Origin: Streptosporangiaceae bacterium | GTDB lineage: Bacteria > Actinomycetota > Actinomycetes > Streptosporangiales > Streptosporangiaceae | Assembly: GCA_030045175.1 (NCBI GenBank) | Contig: JASIBM010000159.1 | Coordinates: 1 to 13,847 of the forward strand | Length of the DNA: 13,847 nt | Direction: 5' to 3' | Shown here: piece by piece, positions 1 through 6,351 of the stretch | Layout: each line of letters opens with the position of its first letter | Position numbering within the stretch: the first letter of the stretch is position 1 | Notes under the pieces: generated by a model | Told to the model about the DNA's origin: nothing | Database searches by the model: none | Seen by the model: the letters and a program-made list of their open reading frames with translations, nothing else | Translations under genes and position numbers: made by a program

Positions 1-1525
1 GGGTAAGGCGATGCATCAGCAAGGACTCTGCACTGGCCCTGGCCAGGGCGGATCGGTTCAGCGCGGCTAGAGCGCCGCGCCAGGCCAGCGGGTCTGCGAC
101 GACGCTGGCCAACGGCTCGGGCAACTGGTCAGCAGCGTTGGTGAACAGGGCCAGCGGGATGGGCTCGGGCGCAAGGAACGCGGCGATCTGGGCGAGATCG
201 GCGGCGGCTCGGTCGTCATTACCGAGCCGCTCGAACGCGAGCTCGGTGGCGGCCGCCAGCGTGCTCGGGTAGGACGAAGGCTGCCCCTGGCGAAGCACGC
301 TGGCTGCGCGGTCGCGCAGCAACTTCCGGTACTCATCGGCCGGCATGCCAGACTCGGCCATGTAACCGGCGGCCTGGGCGATCGCGAGTGGCAGGTCGCC
401 GAGATCGCCAGCGAGCGCATCGGCGTCAGGCTCGGCGAGCCCTGGAACGCGCCTGAGCAAGATCGCGACCGACTCGGGACGGGCGAAAGCATCCACCTCG
501 ACCGGCGGGCCGGCGATCTCGTGCCAGCCGGTCGCGCGACTGGTGATCAGCACATGCCCGGCCGACCCGCCGGGCAGCCACTGCGCGACGTCGGCGGCCT
601 GCTGGGCGTTGTCGAAGACCAGCAGCCACCGCTCGCGCTGGCGCAGGTCACCGAGCACCGCCGTGCGCACGACCTCGGTCTCCACACCCGCCGGGACCGA
701 CCCGAGCGCGCCGCCCAGTGCGGCGAACTGGGCGCCAATCAGCGCCGGCTGCTCGGCATCGATCCACCAGATGAGGTCATAAATGCCGGCGAACCGGTGC
801 GCGTACTCGATCGCGAGCTGGGTCTTGCCCACCCCGCCAGCCCCGGCGAGCGCCTGCACAACGGCCGTGTCCGCGCCGAGCAGATGCTCACGCACCGCGA
901 CGAGCAGGCCGTCCCGGCCGGTGAACTCCTGGTTGCGCGGCGGCACGTTCCACACGGCCGGCATGCGGCCGGGCAGGGGCAGGCGCGGACCGGTCCCCAT
1001 CGGATCGGCCGCCCTACCACCAAGGCCCGCCGGGCCAGCAGCCAGGCCACCTACCAGCAGGCCAGGGAACGACGGCTCGCTGGCCGGCCGGGCCGGGCCG
1101 CGCACCGCCGCCAGCAGCTCGTCCCGCGCCCGGTTCGCGTCCAGCCCGAACACGTCCCTGTGAATCAGCGAACGCAGCACGCCGGGCGTGGCGTCACCGG
1201 CAACGTCTTCGATCCGCACCGGGATCAGTCGCCCGGTCGCACCGGGGACGCGCAGCGCGGCAGCGGACCATTCCTCGGTGGTATACCGCGACCGGTCGAA
1301 ATACGCGGCCGAGCACAGCGCCACGACCTTGTCGCATCGCTCGAGGGCGTCGCTCATCTCGGTCACGAAATTCGCCCCGGCCGCCCAGTCCCACACGTCG
1401 AGCACGACGTGGTAGCCCGCCTGCGTCAATTGCCAGGCCACCCACTCGGCCCAGGCCCGGTCCGCGCCGGCATGGCTGACGAAGAAATCAGCCCGATCCC
1501 CGCCCACCCGCTCAGTATCGCGCAT
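1..1525 (-). CDS. TIR-NB-ARC (STAND, NLR-like) protein, C-terminus outside window
   Basis: 508 uninterrupted codons run from an ATG at 1525 to the left edge. Residues 12-140 are a TIR domain: it opens with DFFVSHAGAD and has the SxxYFxxxxYxxxEW region around residues 72-86, where E85 is the likely NADase glutamate. After a Gly/Pro/Ala-rich linker comes an NB-ARC ATPase: Walker A GAGGVGKT (228-235), Walker B LLVFDN (301-306), an LITSR sensor (326-330) and a GLPL-like DLPLAIAQ (377-384). In this family the missing part is usually a winged helix followed by TPR sensor repeats. The expected role, from the family, is a cytosolic switch that detects a trigger through the C-terminus, oligomerises with ATP and activates TIR cleavage of NAD, as in antiphage defence; a signalling role is also possible. 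The start is chosen because the TIR fold begins within 12 residues; no clear ribosome site precedes it. The upstream gene is cut off by the 1616-1659 terminator, so it probably has its own promoter. Confidence 0.9.
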   Translation of the reverse strand, partial: MRDTERVGGDRADFFVSHAGADRAWAEWVAWQLTQAGYHVVLDVWDWAAGANFVTEMSDALERCDKVVALCSAAYFDRSRYTTEEWSAAALRVPGATGRLIPVRIEDVAGDATPGVLRSLIHRDVFGLDANRARDELLAAVRGPARPASEPSFPGLLVGGLAAGPAGLGGRAADPMGTGPRLPLPGRMPAVWNVPPRNQEFTGRDGLLVAVREHLLGADTAVVQALAGAGGVGKTQLAIEYAHRFAGIYDLIWWIDAEQPALIGAQFAALGGALGSVPAGVETEVVRTAVLGDLRQRERWLLVFDNAQQAADVAQWLPGGSAGHVLITSRATGWHEIAGPPVEVDAFARPESVAILLRRVPGLAEPDADALAGDLGDLPLAIAQAAGYMAESGMPADEYRKLLRDRAASVLRQGQPSSYPSTLAAATELAFERLGNDDRAAADLAQIAAFLAPEPIPLALFTNAADQLPEPLASVVADPLAWRGALAALNRSALARASAESLLMHRLT

Positions 1526-1615
1526 TTCTGCCAGACCGACCCAGCGCCGTCGCCAACGGTGATGGGGAGCTCTCCCCTAGCCATTCCCCCACTGCTGCCT
1601 CTTAATGAGCACAGG

Positions 1616-1659
1616 CGTGGGGCCCTTGCTGGTGCGGCAGGCCCAGCAAGGGCCCCACG
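1616..1659 (-). terminator. Strong 17-bp hairpin terminator after the propeller gene
   Basis: Positions 1616-1632 pair perfectly with 1643-1659 around a 10-base loop. The hairpin starts about 22 bases past the TAA of the beta-propeller gene and ends about 90 bases before the TIR-NB-ARC start. No T-tract follows on the minus strand, which is usual for actinobacterial terminators. Confidence 0.8.
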
Positions 1660-1681
1660 ACGGGGTTCAATCCGGGGCGCC

Positions 1682-2911
1682 TTAGCCGTCGGAGGCGATT
1701 TCCGTGGTGTCAGAGGAGCGCACGATCGCGGGCGTTCCGAAGGCGGTGGCGCCGGGGACCGCTGACGGGTTCCAGCCTGAGGTGTAGTCCTTGTTCCAGT
1801 AGAACATCAGGTCGCCGTTCGCCGCGACGGCGGCGACCTCGGTGCTGTCGGACGAGCGCACCACGGCCGGGCCCGATGCCGCACCCGAGGCGGCGCTGCC
1901 GGGGCCGGCGATCTGCGACTGGCTCCAGCCCGACGTGCCGTCGGCGTTCCAGAAGAAGAGCAGGCTTCCGTTCGCTCGCTGGCTGACGATCTCGGTGCTG
2001 TCGGACGAGCGCACGATCGCCGGGGCCGATCCGTCATCAGCACCTTGTGAGCTAGCTATCGGGATGAGCGTGTAGGTCCAGCCATCTGTGCCGTCGGCGT
2101 TCCAGTAGAAGCCCAGCCCGGTGCTTCTGGCGGCGACGATCTCGGTGCTGCCGGACGAGCGCACGATCGCCGGGGCGGAGGTGAAGTTCCAGCCGAGTAT
2201 GCTCGGGTTCCAGCCCGACGTGCCGTCGGTGTTCCAGAAGTAGTACAGGTCTCCGCCCGTCGACGTGGCGGCGACCTCGGTGGTGTCGGACGAGCGCACG
2301 ATCGCCGGGGTGCCGAAGAACTTCTGCCCTGCCAGGGTTGGATACATGGCTGGGATCGTGGAGAAGTTCCAGCCCGACGTGCCGTCCACATTCCAGAAGA
2401 AGTCCATCCCGCCGTTGGCGGAAGCGGCCACGATCTCGGTGCTGTCGGAGGAGCGCACCATCGCCGGAGCCGAGATGACCGACCCTGGCACCGCGATCCT
2501 CGTCGGATTCCAGCCCGATGTGCCGTCCTTATTCCAGAAGAAATACAGGCTGCCGTTCGACGCCGTGGCGGCGATCTCGGTGCTGTCGGAGGAGCGCACG
2601 ATCGCCGGGGCAAGGTTGAAGGTGGTTCCGAGCGCTGTCGGATTCCAGCCCGACGTGCCGTCCGCGTTCCAGTAGAAGCTGAGCAAGCCACTCGCGGCAT
2701 AGGCGGGCGCCGCACCCGATGCCACCAGGCCGGCACCGCCCAGCAAGCCGGCGAGCACAACCGCAACGCCTGCCACCCGCCCCCGGCGCGCACGCGCGGC
2801 CTTCCCAAGCCTGGCCAGCATGCCTGCGCGGTCACCAGGGCCCGCGGCCGCTGCCAGCGGGAGCGGAGCGGCGGTAACCGCCCCGCGATTCGTTGATAGG
2901 TACTCAGACAT
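1682..2911 (-). CDS. Secreted seven-bladed beta-propeller repeat protein
   Basis: 409 residues. A long N-region with basic residues (RARRGR, 40-45) precedes a hydrophobic core (46-66) and an AYA-AS site, predicting signal peptidase cleavage after residue 72. The rest is seven copies of a 46-53 residue unit containing (F/Y)(F/Y)WNxDGTSGWNP and PA(I/V/M)VRSS(D/G)(S/T)TE(I/V). WN motifs are at 81, 126, 173, 226, 270, 321 and 372; PAxVRSS motifs at 102, 149, 202, 247, 297, 348 and 394. The chain begins with a WN half-unit and ends with a PAIVRSS half-unit, so the termini should close the ring as the seventh blade. It resembles lectin-like or VCBS-type propellers, suggesting glycan or surface binding outside the cell; no catalytic residues are seen and the ligand is unknown. 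The ATG is preceded by a clear AGGAGAGG site (2914-2921). Confidence 0.9.
   Translation of the reverse strand: MSEYLSTNRGAVTAAPLPLAAAAGPGDRAGMLARLGKAARARRGRVAGVAVVLAGLLGGAGLVASGAAPAYAASGLLSFYWNADGTSGWNPTALGTTFNLAPAIVRSSDSTEIAATASNGSLYFFWNKDGTSGWNPTRIAVPGSVISAPAMVRSSDSTEIVAASANGGMDFFWNVDGTSGWNFSTIPAMYPTLAGQKFFGTPAIVRSSDTTEVAATSTGGDLYYFWNTDGTSGWNPSILGWNFTSAPAIVRSSGSTEIVAARSTGLGFYWNADGTDGWTYTLIPIASSQGADDGSAPAIVRSSDSTEIVSQRANGSLLFFWNADGTSGWSQSQIAGPGSAASGAASGPAVVRSSDSTEVAAVAANGDLMFYWNKDYTSGWNPSAVPGATAFGTPAIVRSSDTTEIASDG
1690..2685 (-). repeat. Seven in-gene tandem repeats of about 140-160 bp
   Basis: The propeller blades are still recognisable as DNA repeats. A block reading gagcgcacgatcgc recurs with small changes near 1715, 1855, 2005, 2158, 2292, 2452 and 2592. 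The DNA similarity suggests recent duplication or ongoing exchange between blades, and makes the gene prone to copy-number change and mis-assembly. Confidence 0.85.
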
Positions 2912-3051
2912 GACCTCTCCTGTTCCGCTGTGATCCCTTTGCGGTATCGATGCTGCCGCCGGCGGTTCCCGTGAAGGTAGGACCGCTGTCCCGGCCGGAC
3001 TGGGAAATGCACCCGGCCGACCGGGAACAATGGCCGCTGCTTCGCCTTCCT

Positions 3052-3067
3052 GCCAGGCATGCCTGGC
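3052..3067. promoter_or_regulatory. 16-bp perfect palindrome upstream of the propeller gene
   Basis: GCCAGGCATGCCTGGC is a perfect two-fold palindrome, about 140-155 bases upstream of the propeller ATG and about 130 bases beyond the methyltransferase stop. It could be an operator for a dimeric regulator. No promoter hexamers stand out beside it, so the role is only a suggestion. Confidence 0.35.
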
Positions 3068-3125
3068 TCGCTCGGTTTCCGGCAGTTCAGATGCTAAAAA
3101 CCGGGGCGGTGCGAAGTCGTCCTGC

Positions 3126-3144
3126 GCGCGGGTGATCCTCGCGC
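3126..3144 (-). terminator. Possible terminator after the methyltransferase
   Basis: GCGCGGG (3126-3132) pairs with CC-CGCGC (3137-3144, one bulged T at 3139) around the loop TGAT. It lies about 55 bases past the methyltransferase stop. It is short and bulged, so it may be chance structure in GC-rich DNA. Confidence 0.25.
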
Positions 3145-3198
3145 TCGCGGGTCCGCCTCCAGAACTAGAGGCAAGAAGAGCACCAGGCGGAATTGCGG

Positions 3199-3933
3199 CT
3201 AGCCCCGCTGGTAGACGGAGACGTGGCTGGCGCTGGCGGAGTCGAATGTCCGCCGGTCCCAGTCGGCGTAGCGGGCGGCGAGCCGAAGGCCGGCTTGCCC
3301 GGCCATCAGGTCCAGTTCGCTTGGCCAGGAGTACCGGATGGCGATGGGCCGCAGCCGGATGCCATGCTCGTCGAGCGTGACGACCTGGGTGGTGACGCGC
3401 TGCCGCGCCGCGTCGAGACGAGACAACTCGAAGACCGCCGAGTCCTCGGCCACGTCCAGCGCCCGCGCCCGCTGCCCCCGGTCGAAGCGCGCCAGGTCAG
3501 GGACGAAGCACTCGATCACGAATGCCCCGCCTGGGCCGAGCACCCGGGCGGCGTTACGGAAGCACTCGGCCTGCCGTTCCTGGGTAAGCAGGCCAAACAA
3601 GGTATTAAACACCAAGAACACCAGATGGAACGGGCCGTCCACCGGAATCTCGGCCATGTCACCGATGGTCACGGCGATAGCTTCGCCGCCGGGCTTCGCG
3701 CGCATCCGCTCCACCATCGCCACGGAGGCGTCCACGCCTTCGACGGTTATCCCTCGCGCCGCCAGGGGCAGCGCGATCCGGCCCGTCCCGATCGCCAGCT
3801 CAAGCACCCGGCCGCCATCGGCCAGCTCAGCCAGGAAGTCCACCGCGGGCGCGGGGTCGGGCCCGCCGTAATGCTCGTCATAGACGTCGGCCCAGCGGTC
3901 GCCGTACAACGCGGGATCATCGAATCCGGCCAT
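3199..3933 (-). CDS. Class I SAM-dependent methyltransferase
   Basis: 244 residues with the seven-strand Rossmann methyltransferase core. Motif I is VLELAIGTGR (43-52), the acidic ribose-binding residue is D68 in VEGVDAS, the motif II region is IGDMAEI (90-96), and LGPGGAFVIE (132-141) is the usual post-III segment. The N-terminal YDEHYGG and the C-terminal YSWPSELDLMAGQAGLRL resemble small-molecule methyltransferases of the Methyltransf_25 type. The substrate cannot be read from the sequence. It would be a soluble cytosolic monomer or dimer. The ATG at 3933 opens a reading frame that matches the family's normal N-terminus, although only a weak purine stretch precedes it. It is a single gene with the hairpin-rich gap 3934-4279 upstream, and no neighbour hints at a pathway. 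Confidence 0.9.
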   Translation of the reverse strand: MAGFDDPALYGDRWADVYDEHYGGPDPAPAVDFLAELADGGRVLELAIGTGRIALPLAARGITVEGVDASVAMVERMRAKPGGEAIAVTIGDMAEIPVDGPFHLVFLVFNTLFGLLTQERQAECFRNAARVLGPGGAFVIECFVPDLARFDRGQRARALDVAEDSAVFELSRLDAARQRVTTQVVTLDEHGIRLRPIAIRYSWPSELDLMAGQAGLRLAARYADWDRRTFDSASASHVSVYQRG

Positions 3934-4007
3934 GACGCCAACTCAACCAGCCGTCAGCAGCGCGCGCCAACGGTTATCGGCGCGACGAGCGGCGCCGCAG
4001 GCCGCAA

Positions 4008-4064
4008 ACGCAGGATGGACAGAATCAGGGTTCTTGCACGGTTTCCGGAAGATTCATCCTGCGT
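4008..4064. repeat. Long-loop inverted repeat
   Basis: ACGCAGGATG at 4008-4017 is repeated in inverse as CATCCTGCGT at 4055-4064. The loop can form a smaller AGAA/TTCT stem (4021-4024 with 4031-4034). It could be the apex of a structured RNA or a two-site operator. Confidence 0.5.
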
Positions 4065-4215
4065 ACCCGGAGCGTACAGATTTTGTGCCAGTCCGCTCAA
4101 CCGGACCCGACCGGCGGCAACACCCGCCGTATGGCGAGCGCGCGCGAACGCGAAATGTTGCTATCTCGTTATGCCGCAGGTCAATCCCGAGTTACCTCTA
4201 GCGCGTCTGATACTA

Positions 4216-4255
4216 GTGAGGGTACAGCCTGGCACAGCGCGTCCCGTACCCTCGC
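4216..4255. promoter_or_regulatory. Inverted repeat just upstream of the small gene
   Basis: GAGGGTAC (4218-4225) and GTACCCTC (4246-4253) are perfect inverse copies 20 bases apart. A T·G and a G-C pair extend the match to 4216 and 4255. The element ends 25 bases before the start codon at 4280, where it could be an operator or a leader hairpin. Confidence 0.4.
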
Positions 4256-4279
4256 GTGGTCATCGTCGCGGGAGGGACC

Positions 4280-4459
4280 ATGGCAGCCATCAGCACCTCA
4301 GGCAAGGACAGCAAGGACGCCAACCGTCGGTGGGCCGCCCTTGAGAGCGAGAACGAGCGGCTCGCAAGCTCGGCCGAGTTGCTGTTGCTCGATCCCAACC
4401 GCGATCGCACGGAAAGCAGCCGGCCTCTGGCCAGCCAGCCGCTGAAGGCCGCGAGCTAA
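4280..4459 (+). CDS. Small hypothetical protein, 59 residues
   Basis: I do not recognise this protein. The ATG at 4280 has an excellent GGGAGGG site five to eleven bases before it, which decides the start over an in-frame GTG at 4256. Codon third positions are mostly G or C, unlike the gap upstream. The product is hydrophilic and probably cytosolic: a Lys/Asp/Ser-rich start, a helix-forming stretch (WAALESENERLASSAELLLL, residues 22-41) with the look of a short coiled coil, then a Ser/Arg/Pro-rich tail that is likely disordered. There is no signal peptide, membrane segment or Cys motif. It is transcribed convergently with proS, only 14 bases separating the two stop codons, and the shared 4473-4502 hairpin closes both. 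Its leader contains the inverted repeats described for 3934-4279. Confidence 0.7.
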   Translation: MAAISTSGKDSKDANRRWAALESENERLASSAELLLLDPNRDRTESSRPLASQPLKAAS

Positions 4460-4472
4460 CGCGATCACTCGG

Positions 4473-4502
4473 GTCAGGTCGTCGCCGAGGCGACGGCCTG
4501 AC
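4473..4502. terminator. Bidirectional hairpin between the small gene and proS
   Basis: Positions 4473-4486 pair with 4489-4502 over 14 positions with one T·G wobble, leaving a CGAG tetraloop once the closing pair opens. The hairpin begins 14 bases after the small gene's stop and contains the proS TGA (4474-4476), so it can end transcription from both sides. Confidence 0.7.
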
Positions 4503-6192
4503 GCACCCAGTCGATCGCGGCTGACACGGCGACCCGCTCCTTCTCGCCCGTCGACCGCCTGGTGATCTCGACCACGCCGTCGGCTAGATCACGGCTCCCG
4601 ACGCTGATGCGGAACGGGATCCCGGTCAGCTCGGCGTCGGCGAACTTCACCCCGGGCCGGACGTCCCTGTCATCGATCAGCGCGTCCACCCCGGCGCCCC
4701 GCAGGCCCGTGTAGAGCATCTCGGCCGCCGCGCGCGCCTCGCCGTCCCTGACGCTGAGCAGCACCACGGTCACCTCGGCCGGCGCGACCTGGACCGGCCA
4801 GACCAGCCCGGCGTCGTCGTGGTGCACCTCGGCGATCGCCGCCATCGCGCGCTCGACGCCGATCCCGTAGCAGCCCATGATCGGCGTGATCTCCGTGCCG
4901 TCCGGCCCGGACACCCGGACCCCTAGCGCGGTGGTGAACTTGCGGCCGAGCTTGAATATGTGGCCCACCTCGATCGCCTGGATCAGCTCGAGGGCCGTGC
5001 CGCAGCTCGGGCAAGGCTCGCCGGCGGTCACCTCACGCAGGTCGGCCCACGTTCCGACGGTGATGTCGCGCTCGACGTCCACGCCGGTCAGGTGCACGTC
5101 GTCGGTGTTGGCGCCGGTCGCCATGCCGCGCCGCCCGCGAAGCGCCAGGTCGGCGATGACCGGCAGGCGGGTCACGCCGACCGCTCCGAGGCTGCCAGGC
5201 AGGGCGCCGAGAGCGGCCTGGATCTCGTCCGGCTGGGCCGGGCGGATCGCCAGGGCCCCGGTAGCGTCGGCCAGCTTCTGCTCGGCCAGCGGATGGTCAC
5301 CGCGCAGCAGCACCAGCGTGAGATTGCCGTCAAGGACGTACACCAGCGTCTTGATCTGCCGGTCGGCGGCCAGCCCGTACCTGGTGACCAGGTCCTCGAT
5401 CGTCCGGACGCCTGGCGTGTCGAGCCTTGCGGGGACGGCAGGGGTGACGTCAGGCGCGCCGTCTACGACCGGCGCGAGCGCCGACGTCGCCTTCTCCAGG
5501 TTCGCCGCGTAGCCGCAGTCCAGGCACCGCGCGACCGTGTCCTCTCCGGCCGACGACGGGCACATGAACTCGATCGAGTCCTTGCCGCCCATCGTGCCGT
5601 TGGAGGCCTCGACGGCGAACGCCGGGATGGCGAGCCTGGCGAAGATCCGCTCGTATGCCGTCTTGTGCAAGTCGAACGAGGCGTCCAGCCCGGCCTCGTC
5701 CACGTCGAAGCTGTAGGAGTCCTTCATCGTGAACTCCCTGACCCGCATCAGCCCGCTCCGCGGCCGCGGCTCGTCCCTGAACTTGGTCTGGATCTGATAC
5801 CAGGACTGCGGCAGCTCACGGTACGACGCCAGCTCAAGCGCCAGGGTCGTGACGATCTCCTCGTGCGTCATGCCGAGCACAACCTCGGCGCCCTTGCGGT
5901 CCCTGAGGCGGAACATCTCCTCGCCCATGACGGCGAGGCGGCCGGTCTTCTCCCAGATCTGCGCCGGATGCATGCACGGCATCAGGAACTCCTGCGCGCC
6001 GATCCTGTTCATCTCCTCGCGGATGACGGCCATCACCCTGGCGCGGACCCTGATCCCGAGCGGCAGCAGGCAGTAGTGACCGGCCATGAGCGGGCGGATG
6101 AAGCCCGCACGCAACAGGAGCCGGTGGCTGGCCGCGTCGGCGTCGGCCGGGTCTTCGCGAAGAGTTGGGATGTGCAGCTGAGACCAGCGCAT
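4474..6192 (-). CDS. proS: Prolyl-tRNA synthetase
   Basis: 572 residues, the normal length for bacterial-type ProRS. It charges tRNA-Pro with proline using ATP in the cytosol and is essential. The class II core is complete: a motif 1 region (29-65), the proline/ATP-site THEE (109-112), motif 2 TKFRDEPRPRSGLMRVREF (136-154) and motif 3 GCYGIGVERAMAA (440-452). Between motifs 2 and 3 sits the bacterial insertion (editing) domain with two Cys pairs, CLDC (223-226) and CPSC (394-397), and the KLADATG element (306-312). The anticodon-binding domain follows from about 468. The frame stays open upstream to 6297, but MRWSQLHIPTLRE at 6192 is the conserved family start; GAGG and AAGG purine runs lie upstream. 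It is a single gene: the VIT-VWA gene behind it ends with its own terminator at 6308-6336. No T-box was recognised. Confidence 0.97.
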   Translation of the reverse strand: MRWSQLHIPTLREDPADADAASHRLLLRAGFIRPLMAGHYCLLPLGIRVRARVMAVIREEMNRIGAQEFLMPCMHPAQIWEKTGRLAVMGEEMFRLRDRKGAEVVLGMTHEEIVTTLALELASYRELPQSWYQIQTKFRDEPRPRSGLMRVREFTMKDSYSFDVDEAGLDASFDLHKTAYERIFARLAIPAFAVEASNGTMGGKDSIEFMCPSSAGEDTVARCLDCGYAANLEKATSALAPVVDGAPDVTPAVPARLDTPGVRTIEDLVTRYGLAADRQIKTLVYVLDGNLTLVLLRGDHPLAEQKLADATGALAIRPAQPDEIQAALGALPGSLGAVGVTRLPVIADLALRGRRGMATGANTDDVHLTGVDVERDITVGTWADLREVTAGEPCPSCGTALELIQAIEVGHIFKLGRKFTTALGVRVSGPDGTEITPIMGCYGIGVERAMAAIAEVHHDDAGLVWPVQVAPAEVTVVLLSVRDGEARAAAEMLYTGLRGAGVDALIDDRDVRPGVKFADAELTGIPFRISVGSRDLADGVVEITRRSTGEKERVAVSAAIDWVRQAVASATT

Positions 6193-6307
6193 GTCGGTGC
6201 CTTGCCTCACAAATATGGGAGTGATGCCAGATAGGTCTGAGCCCCGCAGCGGCTCGCATGCCAGCAAACCAGGAGTCCCGGTCGCCCGCAAACGCATTCT
6301 ATGAGGC

Positions 6308-6336
6308 CGGCCGCCTGGATTCGATCCAGGCGGCCG
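6308..6336 (-). terminator. 13-bp perfect hairpin after the VIT-VWA gene
   Basis: Positions 6308-6320 pair perfectly with 6324-6336 around a TCG loop, 16 bases beyond the TAG-side end of the VIT-VWA gene. It separates that operon from proS. The GGATTCGATCC core looks like a tRNA T-loop but no tRNA surrounds it. Confidence 0.8.
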
Positions 6337-6351
6337 CAGGCCCGGTGATCA

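Larger units (their letters stand above)
3934..4279. other. Intergenic region with four hairpins, divergent control region
   Basis: This 346-base gap separates the divergent methyltransferase and the 59-residue gene, and I see no coding frame in it. It holds four inverted repeats: 4008-4017 with 4055-4064 (10 bp perfect, extendable by G·T and A-T to 12); 4091-4095 with 4102-4106 (GTCCG/CGGAC, loop CTCAAC); 4112-4117 with 4124-4129 (CGGCGG/CCGCCG, loop CAACAC); and 4218-4225 with 4246-4253 (8 bp, 20-base loop). Both gene promoters should lie here, but no convincing -35/-10 pair was found. Confidence 0.5.

Noticed and set aside
36..49. 14-bp palindrome GCCCTGGCCAGGGC
   Set aside because: It is inside the TIR-NB-ARC coding frame and made of common GC-rich codons.
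1660..1680. GGTTCAATCC, another T-loop-like string
   Set aside because: The flanking bases (CGGGG on both sides) cannot pair as a T-stem, and no cloverleaf fits.
521..1765. Plus-strand open frame of 414 codons
   Set aside because: It is antisense to the clear TIR-NB-ARC frame, rich in Arg/Gly/Pro/His and shows no domain; typical GC-rich shadow.
3193..4344. Plus-strand open frame of 383 codons
   Set aside because: It is antisense to the methyltransferase and then crosses the hairpin-rich gap and the small gene in a different frame.
4213..4410. 65-residue minus-strand frame over the small gene
   Set aside because: It lacks a ribosome site and good codon use; the plus-strand gene at 4280 has both.
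4960..6234. Plus-strand open frame of 424 codons
   Set aside because: It is fully antisense to proS, with biased Arg/Asp/Gln composition and no recognisable domain.
6308..6336. tRNA T-arm-like GGATTCGATCC
   Set aside because: The match is explained by a perfect 13-bp hairpin; no acceptor, D or anticodon arms surround it.
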